From an uncultured Nitrospinota bacterium (GTDB lineage Bacteria; Nitrospinota; Nitrospinia; Nitrospinales; VA-1): 50,703 nt of DNA. Location: assembly GCA_905612265.1 (NCBI GenBank), contig CAJQRI010000002.1:1-50703 (forward strand), written 5' to 3'. The position numbers were made by a program, and so were the translations under genes. The number at the start of each line of letters is the position of its first letter. Positions within the stretch are counted from its first letter, which is position 1. Of the stretch, positions 38,464-48,898 are shown piece after piece. The notes under the pieces are model-generated. The model ran no database searches. It saw only the letters and a list, made by a program, of their open reading frames with translations, and was not told the DNA's origin.

Positions 38464-39762
38464 TCATTTTTTTTCGGAGCAGGGTACATATTTTCTACCC
38501 TTTAAAACCTCTGGCAGATATTCCTGTTCCACAATAGAGTCGGGGAAATTATGCGGGTATTTATAGTCCACGCCAAACCCATATTTGGACTTGGCATCCT
38601 TATAATGCGTGTCTTTCAAATGATCCGGGACGGGATAAGATAAACCCTTATTCTGAATATCATCCAACGCCTGGTCAATAGCTACAATAGCCGAGTTATC
38701 CTTCGGTGCCTGAGCCACATAAATCACCGCTTGAGCAAGTGGAATGCGGGCTTCAGGAAACCCCAGTTTTTCTACCGCATTTGCTACCGATTGCACCAAT
38801 ATAAACGCTTGCGGGTCGGCATTGCCCACATCTTCGGCCGCCGTGACCAACAGTCGTCGAACAATAAACTTGGGGTCTTCCCCACCTGCAATCAATTTTG
38901 CCAGCCAGTATATAGCCGCATCGGCATCTGAACCACGCAGACTTTTCTGAAACGCCGAGGCATGGTCATAATGTTCTGACCCTTTTTTATCATAGAGGGT
39001 CGCGGCTTGCTGAATAATCCCTTCAACAATTTTTAAATTGACTTGCTTTGAGTCTCGTGGTGCGACCACATCATGCACCGCCTCCAGAAAATTTAGGGCG
39101 CGACGGGCATCCCCATTGGCATGGCTGACCATCATATCCATCGCCTCTGGAAAAATTTCAAGTCCAGATTCCCCCAATCCTTTTTCTTTATCCACCAAAG
39201 CCCAGTTCAGGATACCTCTGATTTGTTCACGCTCTAAAGATTCCAAGCGAAAAGTCTGGCATCGCGAACGCAGCGCGGGGTTGACTTCAAAAGAGGGGTT
39301 CTCCGTGGTGCTACCTATCAGGCGAATCGTTCCATTCTCTATGTGAGGCAAAACAGCATCCTGCTGAGCCTTGTTGAACCGATGAATTTCATCGATAAAT
39401 AAGACCGTTCCCTTTTGCTTCGCCTTCCAGGTTTGACGAGCCCCCTCAATGACCTTGCGAATATCTGCGACCCCGGCATTCACCGCACTGATCTCATAAA
39501 ACTCGCTTTCAGTCAGCCGCGCCGCAATTCGCGCCAAGGTTGTTTTACCCGTCCCCGGCGGCCCCCACAATATGAAAGACAAGTTTGAGCCAGATTCCAC
39601 CAAATCTCGCAGTGGAAGACCCTCACCAATCACATGTTCCTGCCCGGCAAATCTTTCCCAACTTTCAGGGCGCAAGCGATCTGCCAATGGCGCAAGGGGG
39701 GATTCATATTCGGGGAATAATTTCACAACTAATTCTCTAAAGTCATTAAAAAGCTCGATCAT
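38464..39762 (-). CDS. rarA: Replication-associated recombination protein A (AAA+ ATPase)
   Basis: WGPPGTGKTTLARIAA, FIDEIHRFNKAQQDAVLPHIENGTI, GSTTENPSFEVNPALRSRC. Confidence 0.95.
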   Translation of the reverse strand: MIELFNDFRELVVKLFPEYESPLAPLADRLRPESWERFAGQEHVIGEGLPLRDLVESGSNLSFILWGPPGTGKTTLARIAARLTESEFYEISAVNAGVADIRKVIEGARQTWKAKQKGTVLFIDEIHRFNKAQQDAVLPHIENGTIRLIGSTTENPSFEVNPALRSRCQTFRLESLEREQIRGILNWALVDKEKGLGESGLEIFPEAMDMMVSHANGDARRALNFLEAVHDVVAPRDSKQVNLKIVEGIIQQAATLYDKKGSEHYDHASAFQKSLRGSDADAAIYWLAKLIAGGEDPKFIVRRLLVTAAEDVGNADPQAFILVQSVANAVEKLGFPEARIPLAQAVIYVAQAPKDNSAIVAIDQALDDIQNKGLSYPVPDHLKDTHYKDAKSKYGFGVDYKYPHNFPDSIVEQEYLPEVLKGRKYVPCSEKK

Positions 39763-40012
39763 TCAAGGAACGGATTCCAAATAGTAACGGGATATGGACA
39801 ATGGCCCAGGTCATAATAAAAAATCACCGCATAATATACAGGAACCTCCAGCCCGCCAATCGACTTGAAAAAAAATTTCATTCAAATGACCATAAATCGA
39901 GCGGGAACATAACATTAACATCAAGCCGATATAACTCAATACTAAAATCATGAACAACACACCCCCTGTAATGGGGCACCAGCCTATACTTTTAAAAGAA
40001 GGCGGATCTTCA

Positions 40013-41011
40013 TTATGGATTGCCTCCCGATTCATGCAATTCTCTAATCCATTCCAACACCGCATAGTCCATCCAGCGCCGATCACCATGCGAGGTAGTA
40101 TGTCTTGAGATATATCCCATATGCCCACCATTCTCGGGTTTGTGCAAAGCTATCCTTTCACTCATCACAACCTGATCAAACAAATAACCTGGAACAAAAG
40201 GATCATCTTCGGCAGACAAAATAGAAGTGGGTATTTTGATCCCTTGCAAGAAATATTTAGAGCTTGATTGGTCATAATAATCATCAACATCTTTGAATCC
40301 ACCTGCGGGAGCGGTATAGTTGACATCAAAATCCCAGATAGTTTTTAAGTTTTTGAGTGGATTCAAAGCCAAAGGGAACTGTTTCACCAAAGCAACCGCC
40401 TGATTTCTAATCAATCTCATATAATACTTATTGAAGAGAACGCAACTCCATTTTCTCGAAATGATGTCACTCGCAACCCTTAAGTCGATAGGCGGGTTTA
40501 CCGCGAGTGCACCTGAAATATTTCTAGGAACCTTTCGACCTTCCCCCAGATATTTTAAAAGGACATTGCCACTCAAGGAAAAACCAACTGGAGCAAGGGA
40601 CTTTTTGGGGTATCGCTGAACTGCAAAATCAATCATTTTGGCTAGGTCATCGCTTGAACCCCCATTCCACATTCGCGGGCTCAATCCCATACCCGGCCCG
40701 CAACCTGATTGATTTATCAGTATCACTCCATAACCCCGCATCCAGAGTTTGGTGGAAATCCTTTTCATATAACCAGACTCGGAGCATCCCCCCATACCAT
40801 GAGCCAATAAGACAATAGGTAGAGTTTCATTTCTGGGTTCAATTTCATATATAATTGCCCTTCCTTGGTCATTCAAATGCAACTCATGCAAAATTCGAGG
40901 AGGACTGGGCAAGCTCTTGTCCCGAAGTTGAGAACCGACAATAGTCTGGACAACGCCACCTGGGGCACCCCAATGCGCTTCAAAAGACTCTATCAACGAG
41001 ATGGACTTCAA
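40013..41011 (-). CDS. YheT-family alpha/beta hydrolase
   Basis: VLLAHGMGGCSESGY, GFSLSGNVLLKYLGE, SAEDDPFVP, ENGGHMGYI. Confidence 0.92.
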   Translation of the reverse strand: MKSISLIESFEAHWGAPGGVVQTIVGSQLRDKSLPSPPRILHELHLNDQGRAIIYEIEPRNETLPIVLLAHGMGGCSESGYMKRISTKLWMRGYGVILINQSGCGPGMGLSPRMWNGGSSDDLAKMIDFAVQRYPKKSLAPVGFSLSGNVLLKYLGEGRKVPRNISGALAVNPPIDLRVASDIISRKWSCVLFNKYYMRLIRNQAVALVKQFPLALNPLKNLKTIWDFDVNYTAPAGGFKDVDDYYDQSSSKYFLQGIKIPTSILSAEDDPFVPGYLFDQVVMSERIALHKPENGGHMGYISRHTTSHGDRRWMDYAVLEWIRELHESGGNP

Positions 41012-41185
41012 ACTTACCCCTTTACCAAATTAAGACACCAAGCAACTTGGTGGAATTTTCAAACTCTTACGAGTATCTAACAAGTGATTGAATTTTTGAG
41101 GTCTCCAAGACATAAAACCGGAAGTTGACACTCTACCCAAGTATTGTTAAATTAAAAAATTCAACTTTCAAAATATATTACCAAA

Positions 41186-42574
41186 GTGAAAACTGTTAAA
41201 TCCTATAAAAAATCCAGCCTGAGCTTCATAGCCTTCTGTCTAACTTTTTTGCTCCTCTGTCCTGCATCTTTTGCCGCTTCTAATAATGAAGCAAAGGCTC
41301 ACTACAAAAAAGCCCTAAAACTGAGTCAGCAAAGATTATGGGACCAAGCCGTAACCGAATTCATGAAAGCCGCTGAACTTGCTCCGCAAGACAGCCTCAT
41401 TCACGCGAACCTTGGCGTCGCCTTCAGCAAGACCGGAAAGCATAAACAAGCCTTGCTCTCTTTTGAAAAAGCATTGCGGTTGGGCTACGACTCTCCTGGT
41501 CTTCGCTATAACAGAGGCGTTTCCTTTGCCCGAGTCAAATTGCTCGATGAGGCCGTTCAGGAGTTGGAAAAAGCCCTGAGCATGGATAGTCGAATGGTAA
41601 AAGCCGAATATGACCTGGGGGTCTTATATAATTTGCAGGGAAAACGCGAAAAAGCTCTAAAACAAGTTGAGATGTTATTCAAAAGAAATAATAAGCTTTC
41701 AAAAAAACTGTTCGACCAAATTGATTCTGCTTATACCGTAGTTACCGTTGATAATGGAGGGACGTTAAAAGGCCAAGTAACGCTTTCCGGCCCGGTCCCC
41801 AGAGTCCGTTCTTTTCACCTGATCCACGCCCCAAATGTAGAGTTTTGCTCAAGGATATCCGATGGGAAAGGCCACCGGCTGCTGTTTGATTTCACAGTTT
41901 CAAAAAACCGGGGACTCAAAGATACAATCATCCGTCTGGTGAGGGTTGAAAAAGGAAAACCCTTTTCGACCAAAATGCAAACCTTTTACATCGACCGTTG
42001 CCGCGCTAACGATTACGTGATTGGCGCAATAAATGGAGAAAATATTATGGTGGAGAATACAGACCCTATCCAGCATGAGATCGCGACTTATGAAGTCCGC
42101 AATATTTATTCAGATCAAACCAGCAACCGACCGGTACCGCCTAAATCCAGTCAGGTCCGAAGTATCTTTGTACGTAAAGACGCAGATCATTACATCATAA
42201 AATGTAATCTACATCCTTTCCTTCAGACCACTGCCTATCTGGTACAAAACCCTTACTACACTGTGTCCGACGCAAAAGGTAATTTCAGCATCGAAAATAT
42301 TCCACCCGGAACTTATGATGTCATCGCCTGGCATCCCTATATTGCCGAACAAAAAGGTACAATCACCATTCCCGAAAAAGGGGACGCTAAATTAGACTTC
42401 GATTTTAACGGGAAAGACGAAAAGAGAAAGCTGTATCACGACGATATCGAAGGTTACCGCTTCAACACCTGGTTTGACAGCAAAGAAAAGTTCTATGGGG
42501 GAGAAAGAATTGATGACCCGGTTGAAGAACTTCAAGCCTTCTGTGACGATGACCACCTTTGCAGTAAACCCTAA
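41186..42574 (+). CDS. TPR protein fused to a C-terminal cupredoxin-like/carboxypeptidase-regulatory-like region
   Basis: Three to four TPRs after a signal peptide; KCNLHPFLQTTAYLVQNPYYTVSDAKGNFSIENIPPGTYDVIAWHP; GTG start at 41186. Confidence 0.82.
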   Translation: MKTVKSYKKSSLSFIAFCLTFLLLCPASFAASNNEAKAHYKKALKLSQQRLWDQAVTEFMKAAELAPQDSLIHANLGVAFSKTGKHKQALLSFEKALRLGYDSPGLRYNRGVSFARVKLLDEAVQELEKALSMDSRMVKAEYDLGVLYNLQGKREKALKQVEMLFKRNNKLSKKLFDQIDSAYTVVTVDNGGTLKGQVTLSGPVPRVRSFHLIHAPNVEFCSRISDGKGHRLLFDFTVSKNRGLKDTIIRLVRVEKGKPFSTKMQTFYIDRCRANDYVIGAINGENIMVENTDPIQHEIATYEVRNIYSDQTSNRPVPPKSSQVRSIFVRKDADHYIIKCNLHPFLQTTAYLVQNPYYTVSDAKGNFSIENIPPGTYDVIAWHPYIAEQKGTITIPEKGDAKLDFDFNGKDEKRKLYHDDIEGYRFNTWFDSKEKFYGGERIDDPVEELQAFCDDDHLCSKP

Positions 42575-43218
42575 CCAGTTTTACGAACCACTACCGCGTT
42601 CAGCTTATACTCATTTTTGATCAAGTTGGCCGCATCCTGTGCTTTTTGCTCATCTGCATACCTTCCCAGAAAAACCCGGTACCAGGCTTCATTGGCGAGT
42701 TCCGTGTGCATTAAAAACGCGTCGAATCCGTTTTTTTGCAGACGCACTTTCAATGCACCTGCACGTGCCTCATCACGAAACGAACTTACCTGAACAGCAT
42801 AACGAGTCGGTCTTTTAATTTCAGGGCTGACGCTTGTTACACTTTTGGGGTTCTTCTTACTTTTAGTTTTTATTGCAGGTTCTAATTTGGATATTTTTTC
42901 AACAGGCGCTATCGAAGCGGGAGTTAACTTAATTTTAGCAGTAACAACTTTTATTTTTTCAGGTGTAATTGCTGTCCCTATCACCCCACCCTTGAGGTCC
43001 ACATATTGGGTCATCGTGGGATCAGCCAAGGTCTCAAAAAAAGTATAAACTGGCTTGCTGGATACAGGCTCTTTAACTTTATTGCGAATGGATTCAGGTT
43101 TAACAGCCCTCTCCCTTGTAGGAGAAGTTGCACTTTCCTGAAACTTACTGATGATTCCCGAAAAATGTAACCCAGCCCCGGAAGCCACCACAAAAATTAT
43201 TACAAGGAAAAATCTCAT
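42571..43218 (-). CDS. SPOR-domain protein
   Basis: N-terminal anchor; C-terminal YAVQVSSFRDEARAGALKVRLQKNGFDAFLM...WYRVFLGRYADEQKAQDAANLIK. Confidence 0.9.
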   Translation of the reverse strand: MRFFLVIIFVVASGAGLHFSGIISKFQESATSPTRERAVKPESIRNKVKEPVSSKPVYTFFETLADPTMTQYVDLKGGVIGTAITPEKIKVVTAKIKLTPASIAPVEKISKLEPAIKTKSKKNPKSVTSVSPEIKRPTRYAVQVSSFRDEARAGALKVRLQKNGFDAFLMHTELANEAWYRVFLGRYADEQKAQDAANLIKNEYKLNAVVVRKTG

Positions 43219-43266
43219 AAATAAATTAATTGTTAGTGATTGCTCATTGCCATCGGCGGGTACACT

Positions 43267-44925
43267 CTACATTTTTTCTGGAGACGATATACCCATCAAC
43301 TCAAACCCATTACGAATGGTAATTCTCAAAGCGTCCAACAAAAATAGTCTCGCTTGCGTGAGCAACTTATCATCAGAAATGACTCTGTGCCGGCTGTAAT
43401 AACCGTGAAACCTTGAAACAAGATCAAGCAGGTAATGGGAAATTCGATGTACCTCCAAAGCTCGTGCGCTTTTTTCAACTACCTCAGGAAAAGACAGTAT
43501 TGCCTGAATAATTGCAAACTCCTCGTCCTCATTAAGCGGGGCAAGGTCCACTCCAGCTGAGCTGTCCCAGATCACACCATTTTCTTCGGCGGCACGAAAG
43601 ATACTGCAAATTCGAGCATGCGCGTATTGAATATAAAAAACCGGGTTGTCCGGGGTTTCCTTTTTAGCCAGTTCCAGATCAAAATCCAGATGTGTGTCTG
43701 AACTACGCATCAGAAAGAAATAACGGGTCGCATCTACCCCAACTTCACTCACTACATCCTCCAGTGTTTCAAACTCACCCGACCGGGTGGACATGGACAC
43801 TTTCTCTCCTGCTCGCAGGAGACTGACAAACTGGACCAAAAGAATCTTGAAGATTTTCTTATCATAACCCATGGCCTCCAGAACGGCTTCCATGCGGGGC
43901 ACATAGCCATGATGGTCGGCACCCATCAGGTTGATGAGCTTTTTAAACCCACGATTGATCTTGTTCTGGTGATAGGCGATGTCTGAACAAAAATAAGTCC
44001 GCTCTCCTGTTTGCTTCACAATGACTCGGTCCTTGTCATCATCAAATGCGGACGACTTCAGCCAGACGGCGCCATCTTTTTCATAGATATGCCCCTGACC
44101 TTTCAACCAGTCAACAGCATTCTCCACCGACTTATCCTCATAAAGGGATTCTTCACTGAACCAGTTATCAAAATTCACCCGGAACTCAGAAAGGTCCTTT
44201 TTAATTCCCTTAAGGATATTATCCTTTGCAAACCTTCTAAAAAAAGGGATGCATTCTTCTTCCGATTTATTTAAAAACACATCACCTTTCTGGTCAATGA
44301 CTTCCTGGGCAATATCTTTAATATAGTCGCCTCGATAATGGTCTTCGGGGAACTCAATCTCCTCGCCCTTCAGTTCCCGGTAACGCAGCCAAGTAGAGCG
44401 CCCGAGAAAATTCATCTGGTTTCCCACATCATTGATGTAATATTCGGTGCTCAAATCATAGCCAGCTTTTTTCATAATTCTGGCCAGACAATCCCCAACA
44501 GCCGCTCCTCGCCCATGACCAACATGCAACGGACCGGTAGGGTTAGCACTGACAAACTCAATCATGACTTTGGTGCCCTGCCCGGAATCAGAACTTCCAA
44601 AATTTTCTCCCTGCGAAACAGCATTTCGCAACCGTTTCAGAAAAAACTCCTGAGACATTTTGATATTGATGAACCCCGGACCGGCAACTTCGACCTTACT
44701 AAGGTCCCCGCTTTTAAGGTGACGGGCAACACTTTCGGCTATCGTTTTCGGATTTTTGCGCTCACTCTTAGCCAGCGTCATGCCAATATTTGTTGAAAAG
44801 TCTCCCATTTTTTCGTCCTTAGGCTTTTCCACCACTATCTCAGGAAACGAGGGAAGTTCCAGTTCACCTGCCTGCTGGGCTTTTTCCAGGGCATCATGAA
44901 TAATTTGTTTAATCACAGTTTTCAT
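43267..44925 (-). CDS. argS: Arginyl-tRNA synthetase
   Basis: EFVSANPTGPLHVGHGRGAAVGDCLARI; LLVQFVSLLRAGEKVSMSTRSGEFETLEDV. Confidence 0.96.
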   Translation of the reverse strand: MKTVIKQIIHDALEKAQQAGELELPSFPEIVVEKPKDEKMGDFSTNIGMTLAKSERKNPKTIAESVARHLKSGDLSKVEVAGPGFINIKMSQEFFLKRLRNAVSQGENFGSSDSGQGTKVMIEFVSANPTGPLHVGHGRGAAVGDCLARIMKKAGYDLSTEYYINDVGNQMNFLGRSTWLRYRELKGEEIEFPEDHYRGDYIKDIAQEVIDQKGDVFLNKSEEECIPFFRRFAKDNILKGIKKDLSEFRVNFDNWFSEESLYEDKSVENAVDWLKGQGHIYEKDGAVWLKSSAFDDDKDRVIVKQTGERTYFCSDIAYHQNKINRGFKKLINLMGADHHGYVPRMEAVLEAMGYDKKIFKILLVQFVSLLRAGEKVSMSTRSGEFETLEDVVSEVGVDATRYFFLMRSSDTHLDFDLELAKKETPDNPVFYIQYAHARICSIFRAAEENGVIWDSSAGVDLAPLNEDEEFAIIQAILSFPEVVEKSARALEVHRISHYLLDLVSRFHGYYSRHRVISDDKLLTQARLFLLDALRITIRNGFELMGISSPEKM

Positions 44926-45002
44926 TCAGGCTTTATCTTTAAAAATGTCATGAATATTATAGACAGGGGAAACAGGGGGCAGATATCAGGCAGGCAACAG
45001 GA

Positions 45003-45317
45003 TTAGTCTTTCCGGCTGCGAACAGCTTCCACTTCTTTTTCCATTTCTTCTTCCAGAGTTTTCTTATCAAATCGAAACTGTTCTTCAAGCTCTACTTTGT
45101 GAGCTTCAATTTCTTCAGGGTGGATTCGATCTGGTAGTTTGCGGATCTTATCTTGAGAGGTAATATCCCGATCGGCAATCTTTGCGGTATATTCTTTTCT
45201 AATTCCGGCAATTTCCTGCTTTTGCTTTTTAGTCAGCTTTTTTTGACTTTTAAGCTCTGGAGCCAGCTTATCAGAGCGTTCCAGACTCAATTCCCAAGCG
45301 CTTTTCAGTCCCGACAT
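45003..45317 (-). CDS. Small charged hypothetical protein
   Basis: 104-aa Lys/Glu-rich helical ORF. Confidence 0.65.
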   Translation of the reverse strand: MSGLKSAWELSLERSDKLAPELKSQKKLTKKQKQEIAGIRKEYTAKIADRDITSQDKIRKLPDRIHPEEIEAHKVELEEQFRFDKKTLEEEMEKEVEAVRSRKD

Positions 45318-45350
45318 ACCTAATCCCTCAAAAAAAGTTTAACTTCTTAA

Positions 45351-46145
45351 CTATAACAGAACGGGCTTGAAGTCGGAGAGTTTAATGACGTACCTTTGTA
45401 AAATATGGTCATCTTGCTTGAGAGTCTGATCAATGCGGTGAACCCACCAAATCCCCTTAGACTTTCTATAGGTATAGCGAGTGACTTCCAAATATTCTCC
45501 CTCATCCACCTCGAACCGGGTACGAGTTTCAGAGATAGCGGGTTTTCCCTCCAGCTTTAAATAGCTGAACTCTCCCTCTATATATTGTGGTGACCGCGAT
45601 TGTTTAAACCGTAATTTTCGGACGACCCACTCTTTGGCATCGACCAGAAGTTTGTATTCTTGATCAGAGGATACTTGTGTTAGACCTACAACAAACTTAT
45701 TTTTTTTCGTTGCATGAACCTTGCCGGCAAAGCTGGAGAATTTTTGCTGCAGTGTAAGAGGAATGATTGGCTCACTAAAAGGGCTGATATGCAGACTCAA
45801 TTCCTGAACCCGGTCTTCAGAAAAATGTTCCTGACCTTCAGCCAACTCAAAACGGCCCAGTTGGGAGCCCCCCTTCCATATAAAATTAAAGTCAGGATTA
45901 CGCAGGAATTTTCCGGAGCCGGAAACCACATCTAACTGCTCCCACTGAACTCGAACGGAAAGGCTTTTCAAGCCTTGCTTCTGAGGGTAATAGTAGTTTT
46001 GGTCTAACTTCAAAAGAACTGAGTCGAGGGATAGGCCCCAGGCAGAACTTATGAGAATTCCCACAAGTAATGGAGCAAAAACAAAAGAGATTTTTAATCG
46101 AGGCATGTAATCAGTTTTGGATCTAATCTTTGAGTATTGACACAC
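45351..46145 (-). CDS. Periplasmic LolA-like protein
   Basis: Signal peptide; LDVVSGSGKFLRNPDFNFIWKG..., YKLLVDAKEWVVRKLRF pattern; overlaps the upstream TlpA gene end. Confidence 0.55.
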   Translation of the reverse strand: MCQYSKIRSKTDYMPRLKISFVFAPLLVGILISSAWGLSLDSVLLKLDQNYYYPQKQGLKSLSVRVQWEQLDVVSGSGKFLRNPDFNFIWKGGSQLGRFELAEGQEHFSEDRVQELSLHISPFSEPIIPLTLQQKFSSFAGKVHATKKNKFVVGLTQVSSDQEYKLLVDAKEWVVRKLRFKQSRSPQYIEGEFSYLKLEGKPAISETRTRFEVDEGEYLEVTRYTYRKSKGIWWVHRIDQTLKQDDHILQRYVIKLSDFKPVLL

Positions 46146-46701
46146 GATCTACCAACGGTAAGTCATCATTGGAGTCATTGCTCTTCAGAGACAGAAACAA
46201 GTCCTGCGAATCTAAACTATCCCAGGATCTAGCCCCTGAAGCATAACCTCGGATTTTGCCCTCGCCATCAATCAGGTAGCTGGTAGGAATTCCCCTGACA
46301 TGATATTGCTTTCTAACTTTTTGGTTCTGATCCAGAAGCACTGGAAAGGTCAAATTGTTTTTCTCTACGTATTTTTGAATACGATCCTCGTTCCACCGAT
46401 CAATGGAAACAGCCAGCACTTCTACTCCATCTTTCCCAAGAGACGAGTACAGGTTTTGCATAGAAGTCATTTCTTCCCTACAAGCAGCACACCAAGTAGC
46501 CCAGAAGTTCAACAAAACAACTTTCCCGTTAAAATCAGAAAGCATGACATCTTGGCCTTTAAGGTTCTTCACCACAAAATCGGGTGCAGGCTGAGAAGTT
46601 TTTGGAGGCACCACTCCCACCTTGTTAAAAAAGTCATGCTCTGCATAGGCTTTTACTGGCAACCACACCAACATCATTATTAAAACCAGTATTGACTTCA
46701 T
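46123..46701 (-). CDS. TlpA/ResA-like thioredoxin-fold protein
   Basis: Signal peptide; VVLLNFWATWCAACREEM; RGIPTSYLIDGEGKI. Confidence 0.92.
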   Translation of the reverse strand: MKSILVLIMMLVWLPVKAYAEHDFFNKVGVVPPKTSQPAPDFVVKNLKGQDVMLSDFNGKVVLLNFWATWCAACREEMTSMQNLYSSLGKDGVEVLAVSIDRWNEDRIQKYVEKNNLTFPVLLDQNQKVRKQYHVRGIPTSYLIDGEGKIRGYASGARSWDSLDSQDLFLSLKSNDSNDDLPLVDRVSILKD

Positions 46702-46711
46702 GAGTAGTTCC

Positions 46712-46984
46712 TCAATTTGCGTTCCTGTGTAAGTAATCTCGAATCAGCTCTTTTTCCTGATTAGGGAATTTAATATTTTTTTGTTTCATAAAACCATCCA
46801 TCATCACCAAGAGGAAGTCCCATTGCTCCGGCGTATGCCTTGTTACACCTGGCAAACCGTGGCACTGGGTGCATCGTTCTTGATAGAGCCTTCCGCCGAG
46901 ACTCTCCGGTTCAGGAATCATTTGAGTCCCGGCACAAGATATTACGAATAAAGACACCAAAATCATTGGCAATACTTTATACAT
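46712..46984 (-). CDS. Small monoheme cytochrome c lipoprotein
   Basis: Lipobox VISCAG; CTQCH; downstream MM residues. Confidence 0.85.
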   Translation of the reverse strand: MYKVLPMILVSLFVISCAGTQMIPEPESLGGRLYQERCTQCHGLPGVTRHTPEQWDFLLVMMDGFMKQKNIKFPNQEKELIRDYLHRNAN

Positions 46985-46986
46985 TG

Positions 46987-48117
46987 CTAGAAGCCAAGTG
47001 ATTTAGGCGGACTGAACCCTTTATAACGCATGCTTTTCTTTGTAGGAACTTCAGCGTAATAAGTGAACTGAACCATCCAGTTATCCTGCAATTGTGGACC
47101 ATTCAAGTCCTGATGAATCGGCACGCTTGCCGTCAGTTCCATAACATGCAAAGGAAGAGGTTGGAACTGAACTCCCAAACCAAAATGCAACTTATGTCCG
47201 CCATAATTGTCCGGATCGAACAAGGGGCTAATAAGGTTATTAGCCGTGCTCAATGCATTATGACCGGCCCCCAAAACTCTTACATCATAAGCCTCATCGC
47301 TGAATTTTCCTTCATACCAACCATTCAACTGAGCATGAACAACCACCTTGTCATGAACCTGTTTCATAGCATAAAAATCATAACGGAGCTCTTGCGCCCG
47401 GCGATAGCCCTGTTCATTATCATAGATATGGCCTTCTAACTGGGTATTGAACCCCCACCAGAAAGGATCGCGTGAGCCTTGATAGGTTAAACCAATGATG
47501 GGGTCAACAGTGCCGCTCCCCAGTTGCATCTTAAATGGGAGAAGAGATCCATTGAACGTATCATTCGTGTGATTACTAAACTTCTTGTTGATCGATCCCG
47601 AAGGCAGGGACAAACCAAACAAAACTGATACCTGGTTTGTCGGAACCAGGTTATCATCAGCATAGGCACGATATTTAGCAAGTAAGGTAACATCTCCAAC
47701 ACCCCCCGATGTCATCGTGAAATCATTTCCATTATTTAAATTCATACGCATAGTATTTTCGATATAACTGGTCATTCCCATCACAGCAAAATCATCTGAG
47801 AAAGAATATGCGGCTCCAATCATAGTCATATACATCTGCATGTTAGTGGGAAGAGCAGGAAAATTGGTTCCGTTTGCAGAACCAATAAGATCGTCATTAC
47901 TAATCTCATCCGTACCGTCACGAAGGGGGCCCATCTCCATAATCATCTGACTAAATTTGAAACGGAACTCCTTGGGCTCAGGGATACCGCCGCCGAAAAT
48001 ATTCAGAGGCATATTTCCACCACAATGGGCACAGCAGAGCCCAATATAAGCTTGGGCTACAGATACCCAAGACAACATGATAAAGCTAAGAAAAAATACA
48101 ACTTTGTTTTTGAGCAT
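46987..48117 (-). CDS. Outer-membrane transporter-like protein with N-terminal CCAHCGG motif
   Basis: Signal peptide; CCAHCGGNMPLNIFGGGIPEPKEFRFKFSQMIMEMGPLRDG; alternating beta-strand pattern. Confidence 0.7.
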   Translation of the reverse strand: MLKNKVVFFLSFIMLSWVSVAQAYIGLCCAHCGGNMPLNIFGGGIPEPKEFRFKFSQMIMEMGPLRDGTDEISNDDLIGSANGTNFPALPTNMQMYMTMIGAAYSFSDDFAVMGMTSYIENTMRMNLNNGNDFTMTSGGVGDVTLLAKYRAYADDNLVPTNQVSVLFGLSLPSGSINKKFSNHTNDTFNGSLLPFKMQLGSGTVDPIIGLTYQGSRDPFWWGFNTQLEGHIYDNEQGYRRAQELRYDFYAMKQVHDKVVVHAQLNGWYEGKFSDEAYDVRVLGAGHNALSTANNLISPLFDPDNYGGHKLHFGLGVQFQPLPLHVMELTASVPIHQDLNGPQLQDNWMVQFTYYAEVPTKKSMRYKGFSPPKSLGF

Positions 48118-48239
48118 GAAACTCCTCTAGCTGAAATAAAGTTAAAATAGCAAATGGAGATAGATGGAGTGACAGACAAACAGTTTAATAAAGCTCACGC
48201 GAGCGCACTACCGCTTTTACTTAAGCCTGTCAGAAGTTC

Positions 48240-48668
48240 TCAGATGAATTGTGGGGGATGATCGATAGATCGAGGGTAGTTCTGACTCAGGGTATCCGTA
48301 TGTGTTTTTATTCCCGAATAAAATTGTAACGGAAAGAAGCCATCTTGATTGATATCATTAAATAAAATTTTGGCTCTAGATGAAGCCGAAGAGTTAGCAG
48401 TTCCTGTTGAAGAACCACATTCAGATCTAATAACTCCCCTGGATTTTTTCTCATTCTGGTCTTTATGCGGACATGGTGTGTTTAATAAATGCTGGTGCAT
48501 TTTCAAAACACAATGTAACGGCCTAATTTTCTGGATTTCATCAAAGGGAGACACCACATCTGCATGGTGATGATGTAAAGACCCGGCCTGCGCTAACGAA
48601 GCGCTAAAAAAGACAACACAAAATATAAGTAAGTCACTTAAAATTCGGATTTTTGGTCGAAAATTCAT
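48240..48668 (-). CDS. His/Cys-rich secreted hypothetical protein
   Basis: Signal peptide; SLHHHHADVV, LHCVLKMHQHLLNTPCPHKDQ; heads the 48.7-45.3 kb gene cluster. Confidence 0.65.
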   Translation of the reverse strand: MNFRPKIRILSDLLIFCVVFFSASLAQAGSLHHHHADVVSPFDEIQKIRPLHCVLKMHQHLLNTPCPHKDQNEKKSRGVIRSECGSSTGTANSSASSRAKILFNDINQDGFFPLQFYSGIKTHTDTLSQNYPRSIDHPPQFI

Positions 48669-48898
48669 TAGCGTATTACAGTTATCATTTTAAAACTAAG
48701 TCCATCGATTATGTTTATTTTAACAACTTTTGACTTAAAAATTCAAGTTTATTGCAACAAGAAAGCTCTTACCACACTATCTATAACTCAAATCCAGTTA
48801 AACCAACAACACTTAACACTTGATTTTAAAACAACACATCTAAGTAGATAGAATAAGAAACTTTTTATTCCACCCTGATCACAAATTCTCCATATGGT

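Noticed and set aside
39811-40131. 106-aa minus-strand ORF overlapping the YheT gene
   Set aside because: Partly hydrophobic and could hide a small membrane protein, but there is no RBS or motif support and it overlaps a solid CDS
44338-44796. 152-aa plus-strand ORF antisense to argS
   Set aside because: Shadow ORF opposite a clear argS coding region
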